A DNA stretch of 64,000 bases from Bettongia penicillata ogilbyi (Eukaryota > Chordata > Mammalia > Diprotodontia > Potoroidae). Below, one piece after another: positions 1-10,657 of the stretch; position 1 is the stretch's first letter, and each line of letters opens with the position of its first letter. Both the position numbers and the translations under genes were made by a program. The stretch covers positions 1,718,001 through 1,782,000 of the forward strand of contig JAJHZJ010000221.1 in the NCBI GenBank assembly GCA_023548195.1. Reading direction: 5' to 3'. Under the pieces are notes generated by a model. That model saw only the letters and a list, made by a program, of their open reading frames with translations. It did not search any database and was not told the DNA's origin.

Positions 1-278
1 GATGCCAGAGGAGGTTATGCTTGATCCTTCAAGTGATAGGGAGCTACTATACATGTTTCACTCCCATTGTACTTAAAATTTGTTAACTCATTCTCCCTTG
101 GGACCTCATGTGTGCAAGAAGAGACAATATCCCCAAGTATAAGCATGTGGGAAATAATTTCAAACTATTGTTCTTGCTGTACCTTCTCAGTAAATATCCT
201 TTTTGTAAAAATTAACTAATGTTAACTGGTTTATTGATATTAGGTTACACATCTAATAAAGCTTCAGAAACAGCATTT

Positions 279-650
279 TTAGAAGCCAGGGTGACTGAAA
301 GATGGTTGTGGTCTCAAAAGTAACAGAAAAGTTAGGAAGAGGGATGAGTTAGGGATGGGGATGGAGATAATGAATTCAGTTCTGGACATGTTGAGATTAA
401 GAGATCTATGGGACATCAAATTTAAGATGTCTACTAGGTAGTTGGAGATGTGAGATTGGAAGTCAGCAGAGAGGTTAGGGCTGGATAAATGAATCTGAAA
501 ACCATCAAATAAATGATAATTGAATCCATGGGAGATGATGATATCACTCAGTGAAATACCACACAGGGGAATCAACACCACAAGAAAGTGACCTGGTGTG
601 TACTCAGTGAAGATCCAGCAAAAGAGACTGAAAAGGAGCAGTCAGAAAAT
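279..650 (-). mobile_element. L2 LINE fragment, C-terminal RT region
   Basis: On the minus strand this translates for about 100 codons into the end of an L2 reverse transcriptase. The stretch ISHGFNYHLFDGFQIHLSSP corresponds to the family's region around the YADD active site, but the catalytic Asp pair has decayed to DG. The flanking sequence up to about 650 also follows L2 order. It is an old, inactive LINE remnant. The match is from pattern recognition of the family, not from a search. A homologous plus-strand piece lies at 13.3 kb. Confidence 0.75.
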
Positions 651-651
651 C

Positions 652-1774
652 AGGAAACAGAGACTTTCATGCATTGTGCTAAAATAATTTCAACAATTTT
701 GTAAAACAATTGCTATTATTTCATACTTTTAACCTTTCAGGGTCAATATTCAAAAGAATTATTCATCACTCAAAAGAGCTGAACTCACAGTTAAGAAATG
801 CTGCCATAAGGGGAGGTAGAGGCGTTAACGGCGTGGTCCTAGTTACAGGCTTAAGCTTAACCATATATTTATTTGAGATATAAATTAGAGTCACAAGTTT
901 TTCAGCTTTCCTTTTTATTAGCAAAAATATACTTTTTTTATGATTTAAACAGCACCACCAAACATGGTTAAATATTCTACATGTATGAAAAACTGTTGAA
1001 GAAAACATTTAAGGTACAATTTGGGACCTCTTCCACTAAGTCTTAACAGTGTTCGTCACTGCTTGATCTCGATAGAGTCTTATCCTTATATTACAACTTA
1101 CCTTGCTTGATATGTTAAGCAGGTGACTTACACCATTTAATATATGTACTAGAACTCATGAATTCTGGAATAAATGAAAATTAAATATAGTTTGTGAATA
1201 ATTTACTACAATAATTATTTTAATCATTAACTTTTAAACTCCCCAAAATTTTGTTTTAAATTACAAAAAGTTTTATGGCAAATTGCTATGTATTGGTGCC
1301 ACTTGTATTATTGCAATTAAATTGGAGCTAACTTCCATCATGAAGCCTTGGGTAGCAATTTTGATATTCTAACAATTTCAAATTGCCTAAAGCTGAAATT
1401 TAATAAGCTGTTAGGACAGATGGGATTTCTTTTTTTAAGTGAAAAAAGTGATTAAAATCTTTACTGTTTTCTAATTATTTTACTATTTTAAAAATCAAAT
1501 TAATTCTTCTGATTTTATTCCTTTTCTTCAGAATCTAACCTCCAGACCACATCTTAAGCATGGACTAATTCATCTAGTTTTGTGAACTTTGGAGAAAGGC
1601 AGAGTATATTAAGTCCAAGTCCCTGTCAGGCCATAAGGATGCCCTCAGAGGCAAAGAGGGGAAGAAAATATGTATGCTAGGCACCCAGAAGGGATTTGAG
1701 TGAGGCATTTCAGAGTTCAAGTAAGGATCTTTCCCAGGACTCAGACCATACAATACAAGAGGGAAAATATAGAC
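652..1774. other. Repeat-poor AT-rich sequence
   Basis: I see no recognisable repeat, exon or RNA gene here. The sequence is AT-rich and looks single-copy. The short open frames within it have no family resemblance. Confidence 0.5.
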
Positions 1775-1829
1775 ATGTGTGTGTTTGTGTGTGTGTGTTG
1801 TATATTGTGTGTTGTGTCGTGTGTGTGTG
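1775..1829. repeat. (TG)n microsatellite, imperfect
   Basis: About 55 bases of TG dinucleotides interrupted by TTG and ATA variants. Open frames of 66 to 88 codons crossing it on both strands are low-complexity artefacts. Confidence 0.9.
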
Positions 1830-2904
1830 AAACTAAGCAAATCGGAATAAGAGCATTTACTACTTGCCAGGCCAAGGTCAAGGAACCACTGGATATATAA
1901 TAGAGTTGGACAAGAACCTAAGAATCAGCCACAGCAGAGGATGATACTTGTTTGCTCACAGATTTCTGGGAGATGACTGCTCTTTAAGTTCTACTCTCCC
2001 AAGAGAGGCTGATCATACTCAGCTAGCCCTGCCAAATATTTTGCAAGCTGTTGTGTGACAATTCCTTCTTTTAAAAGACTTCTTTTAAAAAGCAGTCATT
2101 GAACTTAATAATTGTATTTCATAATTGTGTTATGATAACAGCACTAATCCCCTTTTACTTAGAGACAATTTAACTTCTCCACAACAAATGTCAACACAAT
2201 CTATTAGGACGAAATTGCAATGTCAAAAAGAAACCAGTACAGTTATTTCTGCAGGTCTCTACATACCTATGGAACTTTAAAATGATGTTTAAATATCAAT
2301 AGTCATTAAACATAAAGTTGATTTTCAAAACTGATTTTTTGTAAGATAAGATTTGAAATAGCCATTGAATCTGTTGATACTAGTAAGATTAATGAGTAAG
2401 ATTAAAATCCAAGAATTTTGTTACTCAGGAAACAAATTTCTTTGCTTTTAAACAATTTTAATGGGAACAATTAGCTAAAAAATAATCACTACCTAAGTAC
2501 AGCTCATAAAATGTTATTTATTGAAAAATCTTATTCTTTAGAACCTTTCATCTAACCTCTGGATGAGTCAAATTCATTTTTCACAATCTTGTAGTATAAA
2601 TTATAATAAAATAGGGCAAAATTATTCTGCTGAGTTATGAGATAAATAGTTCTCCCTTGAATATGTCTAATACTTCATTGCCTCATCTTTTGAGTTCACG
2701 ATAAAATCTAGGATATTTATTATTATATACTTGTTATAATATTTATTAATGTAAAAACTAGAATATTTATTACCAGTCTTCTATGAGAGATCTTAAAACT
2801 GACATCCTATTATTTGCATATTTAGATAAAAAAATATTTAACTTCTAAATAATGACTGTAAATTAGCCTTGTAAAAGCATTACAAATATAGCAACATTGT
2901 GAAA
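1830..2904. other. Repeat-poor AT-rich sequence
   Basis: No feature recognised. It is AT-rich and apparently single-copy. Confidence 0.45.
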
Positions 2905-3777
2905 CCTTACATTTCTTTCCATGAAACTTTGTCTTATTAAATTTGATTCACTATCCTGTCAGCAATTTTGGGGATCTTAACCATCATCCACAAAGTAGGT
3001 CCTAAAACTCTACAAGCCTGCTCCAAAGTTTGTTAATTTGAAACAGATTTGGCAAGCCTGTTTTCTCTGAACATTTTTATTCCCTAACCCTTCTGTGAGT
3101 TTTTAAATCACTTTTCATATCTCTTTCTAGCTCTGGCCAAGACGTACCTAACTCAGGGTTTTAAGTGAATCAAAAAATAAAAAAAAAAAAACAAATTTTA
3201 AAAGGACATCGATTGACAGAATAGTTCAACCACCTCACTGTTCCTACAACTACTTATCACAGTGGTAACTCTGCCAATTCTCCATGAACAGAATCACATC
3301 ATCTCTAGTGAGAGGAAAGTAAGGATGGAAATACAGACTCAATTCCTTCAGAAGTGGCCCATTTCATTTTTTGGGTAGCACTACTTGTTTTGAATCTAAC
3401 CACATTAACAAAAAATTAAAGGTATAAGTAAAACTTGATACTTGATGACAGCTGTCATGTCCTAATCTGAGTCTGCTCTAAGTTAAATATCCTCAGGTTC
3501 TTTAGACAACCCAGGCTTTTCACAATAAGTCCCTCTTAATACAATCTGGAATTGAATTAACCTTCTTTGTTTCCATGTCACATTGTTGACTCATTAAGTT
3601 GGCACTTCTCTAAAGCCCTTGTCAATGCAACTGCTGTCTAGCCATGCCTCACCTGTCTTGCACTTACAGAAATTGTTTTTTTTATCCTGTATAAAACTTT
3701 ACATTCATTCCCATGAAACTCTATCTTATTAGATTTGATCCAATAGCCTGTCAATAACTGTGGGGATTGTGACCAAC
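2905..3777. mobile_element. CR1/L3-like LINE remnants (two related segments)
   Basis: Two segments, 2905-2990 and 3694-3777, are recognisably related to each other, both reading ...CATGAAACT.T.TCTTATTA then GATTTGAT and CCTGTCA. The sequence leading into the second copy, about 3440-3700, resembles an old CR1/L3-class LINE that I know from amniote genomes. Orientation and exact family are uncertain. Confidence 0.4.
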
Positions 3778-3799
3778 TTTAATAGGTGCTATTAAAGTA

Positions 3800-4149
3800 G
3801 AATGTTGCGTACATTTTCAAATGAGGTTTATTTATTATTAGTAGTATTATTTATGAGGTATTATTAGTTTTACCTAACTTTTACTTTGTCGTAAGAGATC
3901 TTTTGGAAAGTATGAATAATCTGTAAATGTGATATAAAAAAATCAATAAAACTAAAAAAGAAAAAAGGAATATACCATTAAAAATCTATTAAAAGGAAAT
4001 CCAAGAACTGTCAAACCAGTTGCCATCCCTGGGTATTAGATGATCATGATTATTCACGTAACAGTAAAACTTTAAAGAATGATATTCAACAGGATAACCA
4101 AAGGATGTTTCAGAACACTTCAACATTTGTAATAGCACTAAAAATTGTC
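3800..4149. other. Unassigned sequence
   Basis: AT-rich sequence without a recognisable element. A short A-rich run sits near 3955. Confidence 0.4.
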
Positions 4150-4277
4150 CCATTTTGAGAGATATATTATATACATATATATGTTTATTTTATCTCATAT
4201 GCATATGCAACTACTAATATAGAAATATACATAGATCCGTAAGTACACCTGTATATGTATATAATGCAGCAGTATAT

Positions 4278-4389
4278 GATATACCACTACTGGGGGTCAA
4301 TATACACACATAAATATACATACATTAAAATAACAGTTATATGTACATGTATACATGTATGTGTGTGCTGACCCCAGTACTGATATATC
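4278..4389. repeat. Imperfect inverted repeat (hairpin)
   Basis: Arms at 4278-4320 and 4349-4389 are imperfect reverse complements around a loop of about 28 bases. The best-paired core is TACTGGGG(G)TCA opposite TGACCCCAGTA. The arms sit in an AT-rich stretch of TA and CA dinucleotides, so part of the pairing is low complexity. Confidence 0.7.
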
Positions 4390-4403
4390 AATAAACAATG
4401 GAG

Positions 4404-4465
4404 GCTGAGTGACCCTGAGCAAGTCACTTAACTTACTAAGTGCCCTGAGCAACTCTTTAATGCCA
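4404..4465 (+). mobile_element. tRNA-derived SINE fragment
   Basis: TGACCCTGAGCAAGTCACTTA is nearly the conserved segment that follows the tRNA-like head in MIR/CORE SINEs. Only about 60 bases remain. Confidence 0.6.
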
Positions 4466-4529
4466 CATGTAGCATAACAGTTGCAGTAACTTGCTAAGAG
4501 GTCTTTCTCTTTCCATTCTATCATATCTA

Positions 4530-5314
4530 CAAACTATCTTTCATAATCCTTCCAGACTTTTTCTCAGGCATAGTGCTAATCATATCCCTTCTCTGCTCAA
4601 AACTCTTCCACGGTTCCCTATTGCCTCATGAGCAAAGTTCAAATTCCTTTTCAGCAATCAAAGATCTTCCACAATCCTGCACTATCACATCTTGTTAGCT
4701 TAATTTTATAATTCTCCTTCTCTATGTATTCTATTTATCCTAAAGCTAGACTTAACTACTCTCTTTCCTCAATACATACTCTAAATTTTTCTACCTCTAG
4801 TGCTTATATTGTTGCCTGGAAGGTACCCTTCCACCCATTCACTAACCTCCCTAAAGGGGCCAAGGTCTCCCAGTGCATCCTGGGTCATCTCCAGTCATCC
4901 TGAGGAATATCTGGTCACTGGATTCAGATGACTCTGGAGGAGAAGTGAGGTTGGTGACTTTGCACAGCCCTGCAAAACAAAGTCAAGTGCTAGTCATGTA
5001 ATCATTTCTCTGATGGCATGGTCTTCTTCAGCAACGAAGGATGAACACAACACCTCCCTAAATTGTTTTGAACCAATAGCAATCCTTTAAAGCCCAAATC
5101 TTCAATAAAATCTTCCCTGACTACCCTTATTGGGAATGATCTTTTTCCCTTCTCAGTTTTCATGAGGCACTTTGCAGCATGTTATGCACTTATCATGATA
5201 TTAATTTGTATTATAGCTATTTGAGTATGTTTTTATTTCCTCCCTGAATTGTAAGCTCCATGAGGTCAATGACTGTCATGTCTAATTTTCGTTTGTCCAC
5301 CAGTACCTATCACA
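4530..5314 (+). mobile_element. L2 LINE 3' region, split by a SINE
   Basis: The order of motifs follows the L2 3' region: CTCAAAACTCTTCCACGG, then CCTATTGCCTCATGAGCAAA, then TCTTCCCTGACTACCC, then TTGTAAGCTCCATGAGG. The element is interrupted at 4856-5051 by an RTE-linked SINE, and reading resumes in register after the SINE's target-site duplication. It is an old fossil. Confidence 0.75.
4845..5062 (+). mobile_element. RTE-linked SINE with 11-bp TSD
   Basis: The body at 4856-5051 starts near GTGCATCCTGGGTCATCTCC and ends with TGGCATGGTCTTCTTCAGCA and GAAGGATGAACACAAC, a tail I associate with RTE/BovB 3' ends. An exact direct repeat ACCTCCCTAAA flanks it at 4845-4855 and 5052-5062, showing retrotransposition into the L2. 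A second copy lies at 37.69-37.88 kb. That RTE moved it is inferred from the tail. Confidence 0.85.
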
Positions 5315-5380
5315 GTTTCTTTATCTGTAACAATGACAGCTGAACTAAATGTCCCTTCCAGCATTAAAGTCTATCAGTCA
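5315..5380 (+). mobile_element. MIR-type SINE tail fragment
   Basis: TTTCTTTATCTGTAACAATG followed by TGTCCCTTCCAGCATTAAAG resembles the distal part of mammalian CORE/MIR SINEs. Short and diverged. Confidence 0.5.
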
Positions 5381-5479
5381 AAAATGTTCCTGATTCTGTC
5401 CACCCAACCAGCCAGAAATGACTCCTCAGCTTCTTCAAATCTTGAATGCTGAACAGAGGTTTGACTTCTCATAAACATT

Positions 5480-5665
5480 TGATCAAATTCTAACTTGTAT
5501 TATACTTATTTGTGCACATGTTGCATTCTCCTCTGCTGTATTTCAAACTCCTTGAATACAGGAACTATTATTTTTCATATTTGTATCCTCAGCACCTAAG
5601 GACAATTCCTTGCACAGAGTAAACACTTAATAAGTATCTATTGAATTGAATTGGACTGAATCAAA
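5480..5665 (+). mobile_element. L2 3' end
   Basis: Contains the typical 3' sequence: CTCCTTGAATACAGGAACT, GTATCCTCAGCACCTAAGG and ACACTTAATAAGTATC, ending in repeated TTGAA units as in L2 tails. Confidence 0.7.
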
Positions 5666-5984
5666 TATATTTGCCTGGAGCCTTTCAAATCTGATCAAGA
5701 GTGCTTTAAACTGAAAGCAAAGGGGAAGAAGAAAACCGTCCACATATATTTGCCAGGTTGGATACCATAGAAAATAACAATTATAATATTGGAGGAAGAA
5801 TAGCAATAGAGTTCCAATAATTCATATAAAACAATATCTAAAAAGGGAACCAGCAATGAAACTCATGGTCTTAAATACATACACAGAAATGCACCAAAGC
5901 ATGTATGTCAAGATCCCATCTGATTACACTCATTTGATTCTTCTTTGGCTTCTCTAGAAGCACTTATTTTGGATTTCTTTTATT
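5666..5984. other. Unassigned sequence
   Basis: No repeat, exon or RNA gene recognised. Confidence 0.4.
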
Positions 5985-6178
5985 TCTCCACCATACCTTC
6001 TATACTGGGTACTTTCTTCCTCTAGCCCTTTTTAACTTTCTTTTGTATGCTGTCTTCCCCCATTAGATTGTAAATTTCTTAAGGGAAGGGATTATCTTTC
6101 TTTTTTGTTTTTGTATGTCCAGTGTTTAGCATAATGTTTGGCACATAATAGGTGCTTAAAAAATATTTACTGACTATC
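5985..6178 (+). mobile_element. L2/CORE-SINE 3' end
   Basis: CCATTAGATTGTAAATTTCT and TTTGGCACATAATAGGTGCT match the shared 3' sequence of L2 and CORE SINEs. The two cannot be separated on this piece alone. Confidence 0.65.
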
Positions 6179-6907
6179 TCAATGCGAGGAGCCAAATGTA
6201 ATCATCAAACTTGGTAAGATGGAACTCATTAATGTATTATGGCCTTGGAAGATTATATGTATTTGAAAATAACACAATGCATTTTTTTAAAGGTAGAGGT
6301 AGAATCATATGCATATTAAGATATATTCATGTAAAAAAATCTGGGAACAGAAGGATGAATGAATGATGAAGAACATTTGGGTAAGGATCACCAGAAGCAG
6401 AAACAGAATCTATATGGTCATGAGACCATTGAGTCAAAAGAGGAAAATGGGAAGGAATTCAAGAAACAGGTCACAAACCTGGGACAGAAGAACAATACAG
6501 TAAAGATGGGGAATTTCAATTATTCATAGGTCTGACAGAGTTCTCCAAGAATGCCATTTTTTTAATGGTAGAATAAGTGGCAATTGGGGATATTATTCTT
6601 GATCTGATTTTCGCCAACAGAAATGAGTTGTTGCTTAAGTACAAATGACAATATATAACCTTTTAGGGCATCCTTTCCTTGTTAGAATTTATGATAGAGA
6701 AGAGAAAACCTAAACACAGGTTGACTTACCCAAGGCAGTATAGTAATATCTCAAGCATTAAAATTCTATAAGGGAAATTGGCCCATGAGTGATAGGATGC
6801 TCTCAAGAATTAAAATTTAAAGATAATAGAAAAGCTGTTTTTATTTTTAAACAAAAGCAAAAGTAGGAATTTGCTAAAGAGATAAATGTTAACTTATCAA
6901 CCAATAT
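6179..6907. other. Repeat-poor sequence before the HAL1-type insertion
   Basis: Apparently single-copy AT-rich DNA. No feature recognised. Confidence 0.4.
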
Positions 6908-7759
6908 GGATATTATTTTTTTTACTTTTTTTAAATAAAAATTTATTTATTTAACTTTTTACATTCATTTTCACAAAATTTTGGATTCCAAATATTTTTT
7001 CCCCTTTTATCCCCTCGCCCACCCCAATACACCAAGCAATCTAATTTTCCCTATCACCAATCTGCCCTCTCTTCTATCATCTCTCCCTTCTCTTGTCCCC
7101 ATCTTCTCTTTTGTTCTGTAGGGCCAGATCACTTTCTATTCCCCATTAACTGTATTTCTTATTTCCTAGTAGCAACAACAATACTCAACAGTTGTTCCTA
7201 AAACTTTGAGTTCCAAATTCTTCCCATCCCTCCCTCCCCACCCATTCCCTTTGGGAAGGCAGGCAATTCAATATAGGCCATATCTGTGTAGTTTTGCAAA
7301 TGACTTCCATAATAGTCGTGTTGTGTAAGACTAACTGTATTTCCCTCCATCCTATCCTGCCCCCCATTGTTTCTATTCTGTCTTTTGATCCTGTCCCTCC
7401 CCAAGAGTGTTGACTTCAAATTGCTCCCTCCTCCCATTGCCCTCCCTTCCATCATCCTCCCTCCTTGCTTATCTCCTTCTCTCCCACTTTCCTGTATTGT
7501 AAGATAGGTTTTCATACCAAAATGAGTGTGCATTTTATTCCTTCCTTTAGTCGAATGTGATGAAGGCAAACTTCTTGTTTTTTTCTCAGCTCTCCTCTTT
7601 TTCCCTCCACTAAAAAGTCTCCTGCCTGCCTCTTGAAGGAGAGATAATTTACCCCATTCCATTTCACCCTCTTTCCTCCCACTGCATTTCTCTCTCACCA
7701 TTTACCTTAATTTCTTTTAAGATATGGTCCCATCCTATTCAATTCACTCTGTGCTCTCT

Positions 7760-7838
7760 GTCTCTGTATGTGCATGCATGTGTGTATGTGTGTGTGCATG
7801 CATGCGTGTACGTGTGTGTGGGTATATGTGTGTGTGGT
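7760..7838. repeat. TG-rich microsatellite within HAL1-type 3'UTR
   Basis: Alternating TG, CA and GC dinucleotides. The homologous position in the other HAL1-type copies also carries a microsatellite, so the array travels with the element. Confidence 0.85.
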
Positions 7839-7970
7839 CCCACCAACTACCCAGATACTGAAAAGTTTTAAGAGTTACAAATATTGTCTTTCCATGTAGG
7901 AATGTAAACAATTCACCTTTGGTAAGTCCCTTATGACTTCTCTTTGCTCTTTACTTTTTCATGCTTCTTC

Positions 7971-9065
7971 TCATTCTTGTGTTTGAAAGTCAAATTTTCT
8001 TTTCAGCTCTGGTCTTTTCATCAAGAATGCTTGAAAGTCCTCTCTTTCATTGAAAGACCATATTTTCCCCTGAAGTATTATACTCAGTTTTGCTGGGTGA
8101 TTATTGGTTTGAGTCCTAGTTCCTTTGATTTCTGGAATATCCTATTCCACGCCCTTCAATCCCTTAATGTAGAAGCTGCTAGATCTTGTGTTATCCTGAT
8201 TGTATTTCCACAATACTGGAATTGTTTCTTTCTAGCTGCTTGCAATATTTTCTCCTTGACCTGGGAATTCTGGAATTTGGCCACAATGTTCCTAGGAGTT
8301 TCTCTTTTTGGATCTCTTTTAGGCGGTGATCAATGGATTCCTTCAATACTTATTTTGCCCTCTGGTTCTAGAATCTTGGGGCAGTTTTCCTTGATAATTT
8401 CATGGAAGATGATGTCTAGGCTCTTTTTTTGATCATGGCTTTCAGGTAGCCCCATAATTTTTAAATTGTCTCCCCTGGATCTCTTTTCCAGGTCAGTTGT
8501 TTTTCCAATGAGATATTTCACATTATCTTCCATTTTTTCATTCCTTTGGTTTTGCTTTATGATTTCTTGGTTTCTCAGAAAGTCATTAGACTCCATCTGT
8601 TCCATTCTAATCTTGAGAGAACTATTTTCTTCAGTGAGCTTTTGAACCTCTTTTTCCATTTGGCTAATTCTGCTTTTGAAAGCATTCTTCTCCTCATTGG
8701 CTTTTTGAACCTCTTTTGCCAATTGAGTGAGCCTATTTTTCAAGGTGTCATTTTCTTCAGCATTTTTTTGGGTCCCTTTACCAAGGTATTGACCCGTTTT
8801 TCATGCTTTTCTTGCATCTCTCTCATTTCTCTTCCCAGTTTTTCCTCCACCTGTCTAACTTGATTTTCAAAATCCTTTTTGAGCTCTTCCATGGCCTGAA
8901 CCCACTGGACATCCACCTCGGATGTCTAGGATAGAGAGGCCCCACCCTCAACGTCTTTCCCTGATGATAAGAATAGTTGCTCGTCATCAGAATTGAAAGG
9001 CGGAACATCTGTACCCCATCAAAGTAGCTTTCTATAGTCTTATTTTGCTTCGTTTTTCTGGGCAT
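7971..9065 (-). pseudogene. HAL1-type ORF1 relic
   Basis: The product would be an L1 ORF1-like RNA-binding chaperone: a coiled coil, a central RRM region (DLEKRSRGDNLKIMGLPES) and a C-terminal domain. The start codon is at 9063-9065, reading MPRKTKQNKTIESYF. The frame is broken by a frameshift in the N-terminal region near 8985, by a 1-bp loss near 8785, by a TGA at 8330-8332, by a TGA at 8156-8158, and by a 4-bp loss between there and the end. The TGA at 7971-7973 corresponds to the terminal stop of the plus-strand copy. Both internal TGA codons are shared with the 33.8-kb copy. The longest intact piece is 137 codons (8330-8743). No functional protein is expected. Confidence 0.85.
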
Positions 9066-9732
9066 TTTCCCAGCCAGTTACTTGACTTCTGAGATTCCTC
9101 TGCACGCCCACCTAGATCTGCCCAGCTAGTGCTTGGGGTCTGAGATTTAAATGGGTTTTCCGCGGCAGGCGCAGCTGCTATTCAATGTGAGCTTAAGTTC
9201 TGGTGCTGGGGTGGGGGCAGGGCCACCTCCCAGGCTCAGCTCCCTCGGGGGTTTATGCAGAGACCTTCAGTAATGGCCCTGAACTTCTGCCTGCTGCTCA
9301 GGGAGTCCCGGGCCGCAGCCGCTGCCTCTGCCGCTGCCTCCCAAGAGGGCCCGAGTCACGGAGACACCCCGCTCCCCTCTCAGCCAGCCCAGACATCTCT
9401 CTCACTGACCTGTAGCATCTGTGAGTGGAGGGACCTTCCCAGCCACTGGAGATTCCGTCCCTGAAACCTGCCCGGATCTGCTCCTCTGGGGCCATTCGGC
9501 CAGGGCAGCACAGGGGTGGACTCCGCTTTCCAGGGTGTGACGGACCCCTGGGGACCACTCTCCAGGGCTCTCTGGAATGGAAATCTCTTCCACTGTGTTT
9601 CTGCGCACCTTGCAGTGCTTCAGAATTTGTGGGGAGTTCTTCTTGCAGGAAATATATGGGCTGTGGGTTCAGAGCTAGCATACATGAGTCTTTCTACTCT
9701 GCCATCTTGGCTCCACCTGGATATTATTTTTT

Positions 9733-10017
9733 AAAGGGTTGTGGAAGATAAAAGGAAGGGCAAGTAATAGAGTGGGAAAAATAAATATATGACATGGTCC
9801 TGTAAAAGGTATGTCAAAACCATGACTGTAATAATATAAATAACATCACTGAAAGTCAAACTCTAATCAATAATAATGCCTAATCCTAATCTTTGATGAC
9901 AAAATATATCTGCCTTTGTCCAGTAGAGAGGTAGGAGACTATGGATAGGAAACATACTATATCCTATCATACTTTCATTCCCATATATTTCTAGAATGTA
10001 CATATTATTAAATATAT
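9733..10017. other. Unassigned sequence
   Basis: A short AT-rich gap between two retroelements. Nothing recognised. Confidence 0.4.
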
Positions 10018-10657
10018 TGTTAGACTAATATATTGTTGATGGAGTGGAACTGATCCAACTATTTTGGACAACAATTTGAAACTGTGCCCTAAAGGCTATA
10101 AAACTGCATACTCTTTGATCCAGCAATAGCACTGCTAGGTCTGTATACCAAAGAGATCATAAAAAAGGGAAAAGAACCAACATGTACCAAAATATTTATA
10201 GAAACTCTTTTTGTGGTGGCAAAGAATTGGAAACTGAGGGAATGCCCATCAATTGGGGAATGGCTGAATAAGTTGTAGTATATGAATGTAATGGGGTATT
10301 ATTGTGCTATAAGAAATGATGAACAGTCATATTTCTGAAAGATTTGGAAAGACTTATACCAACTGATGTTGAGTGAAGTGAAAAGAACTGGAAGAACATT
10401 GTCCAAAGTAACAGCAACATTGTATGATGATCAAATATGATAGAATTAGCACTTCTCAGCAATACAATAATCCAAGACAATTTCAAAAAACTCATAATGG
10501 AAAATGCTAACCATATCTAGAGTCTGAATGCAGATTGAAGCATTCCATTTTCACTTTATTTTTTTTTGTGGTTTTTTCTTTTGATCTGTTTCTTCTTTCA
10601 CAATATGAATAATATGAAAATATGTTTGACAAATGATTCATATATATAACCTCTAGG

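Larger units (their letters stand above)
6908..9732 (-). mobile_element. HAL1-type half-L1 retrotransposon, near full length
   Basis: The body at 6922-9718 reads on the minus strand. It has a CpG-containing 5'UTR beginning at 9718 with GGAGCCAAGATGGCAGAGTA, an ORF1 relic at 7971-9065, a purine-rich 3'UTR with a TG/CA microsatellite, and an A-rich tail. No ORF2 is present, and there is no room for one. The exact 14-bp repeat GGATATTATTTTTT at 6908-6921 and 9719-9732 is the TSD of an L1-style insertion. The plus-strand element at 33.2-36.0 kb matches it closely along its whole length. HAL1 is a known class of ORF1-only L1 derivative that depends on L1 in trans. Assignment to HAL1 rests on this structure and not on a database match. 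Confidence 0.9.

Noticed and set aside
7944..8432. 162-codon plus-strand frame
   Set aside because: It is antisense to the HAL1-type ORF1 and has no protein resemblance. It is a shadow of the relic on the other strand.
9203..9751. Several overlapping frames of 60-127 codons on both strands
   Set aside because: They lie in the GC-rich HAL1-type 5'UTR, and the same set appears in the 33.1-33.7 kb copy. They are composition artefacts.
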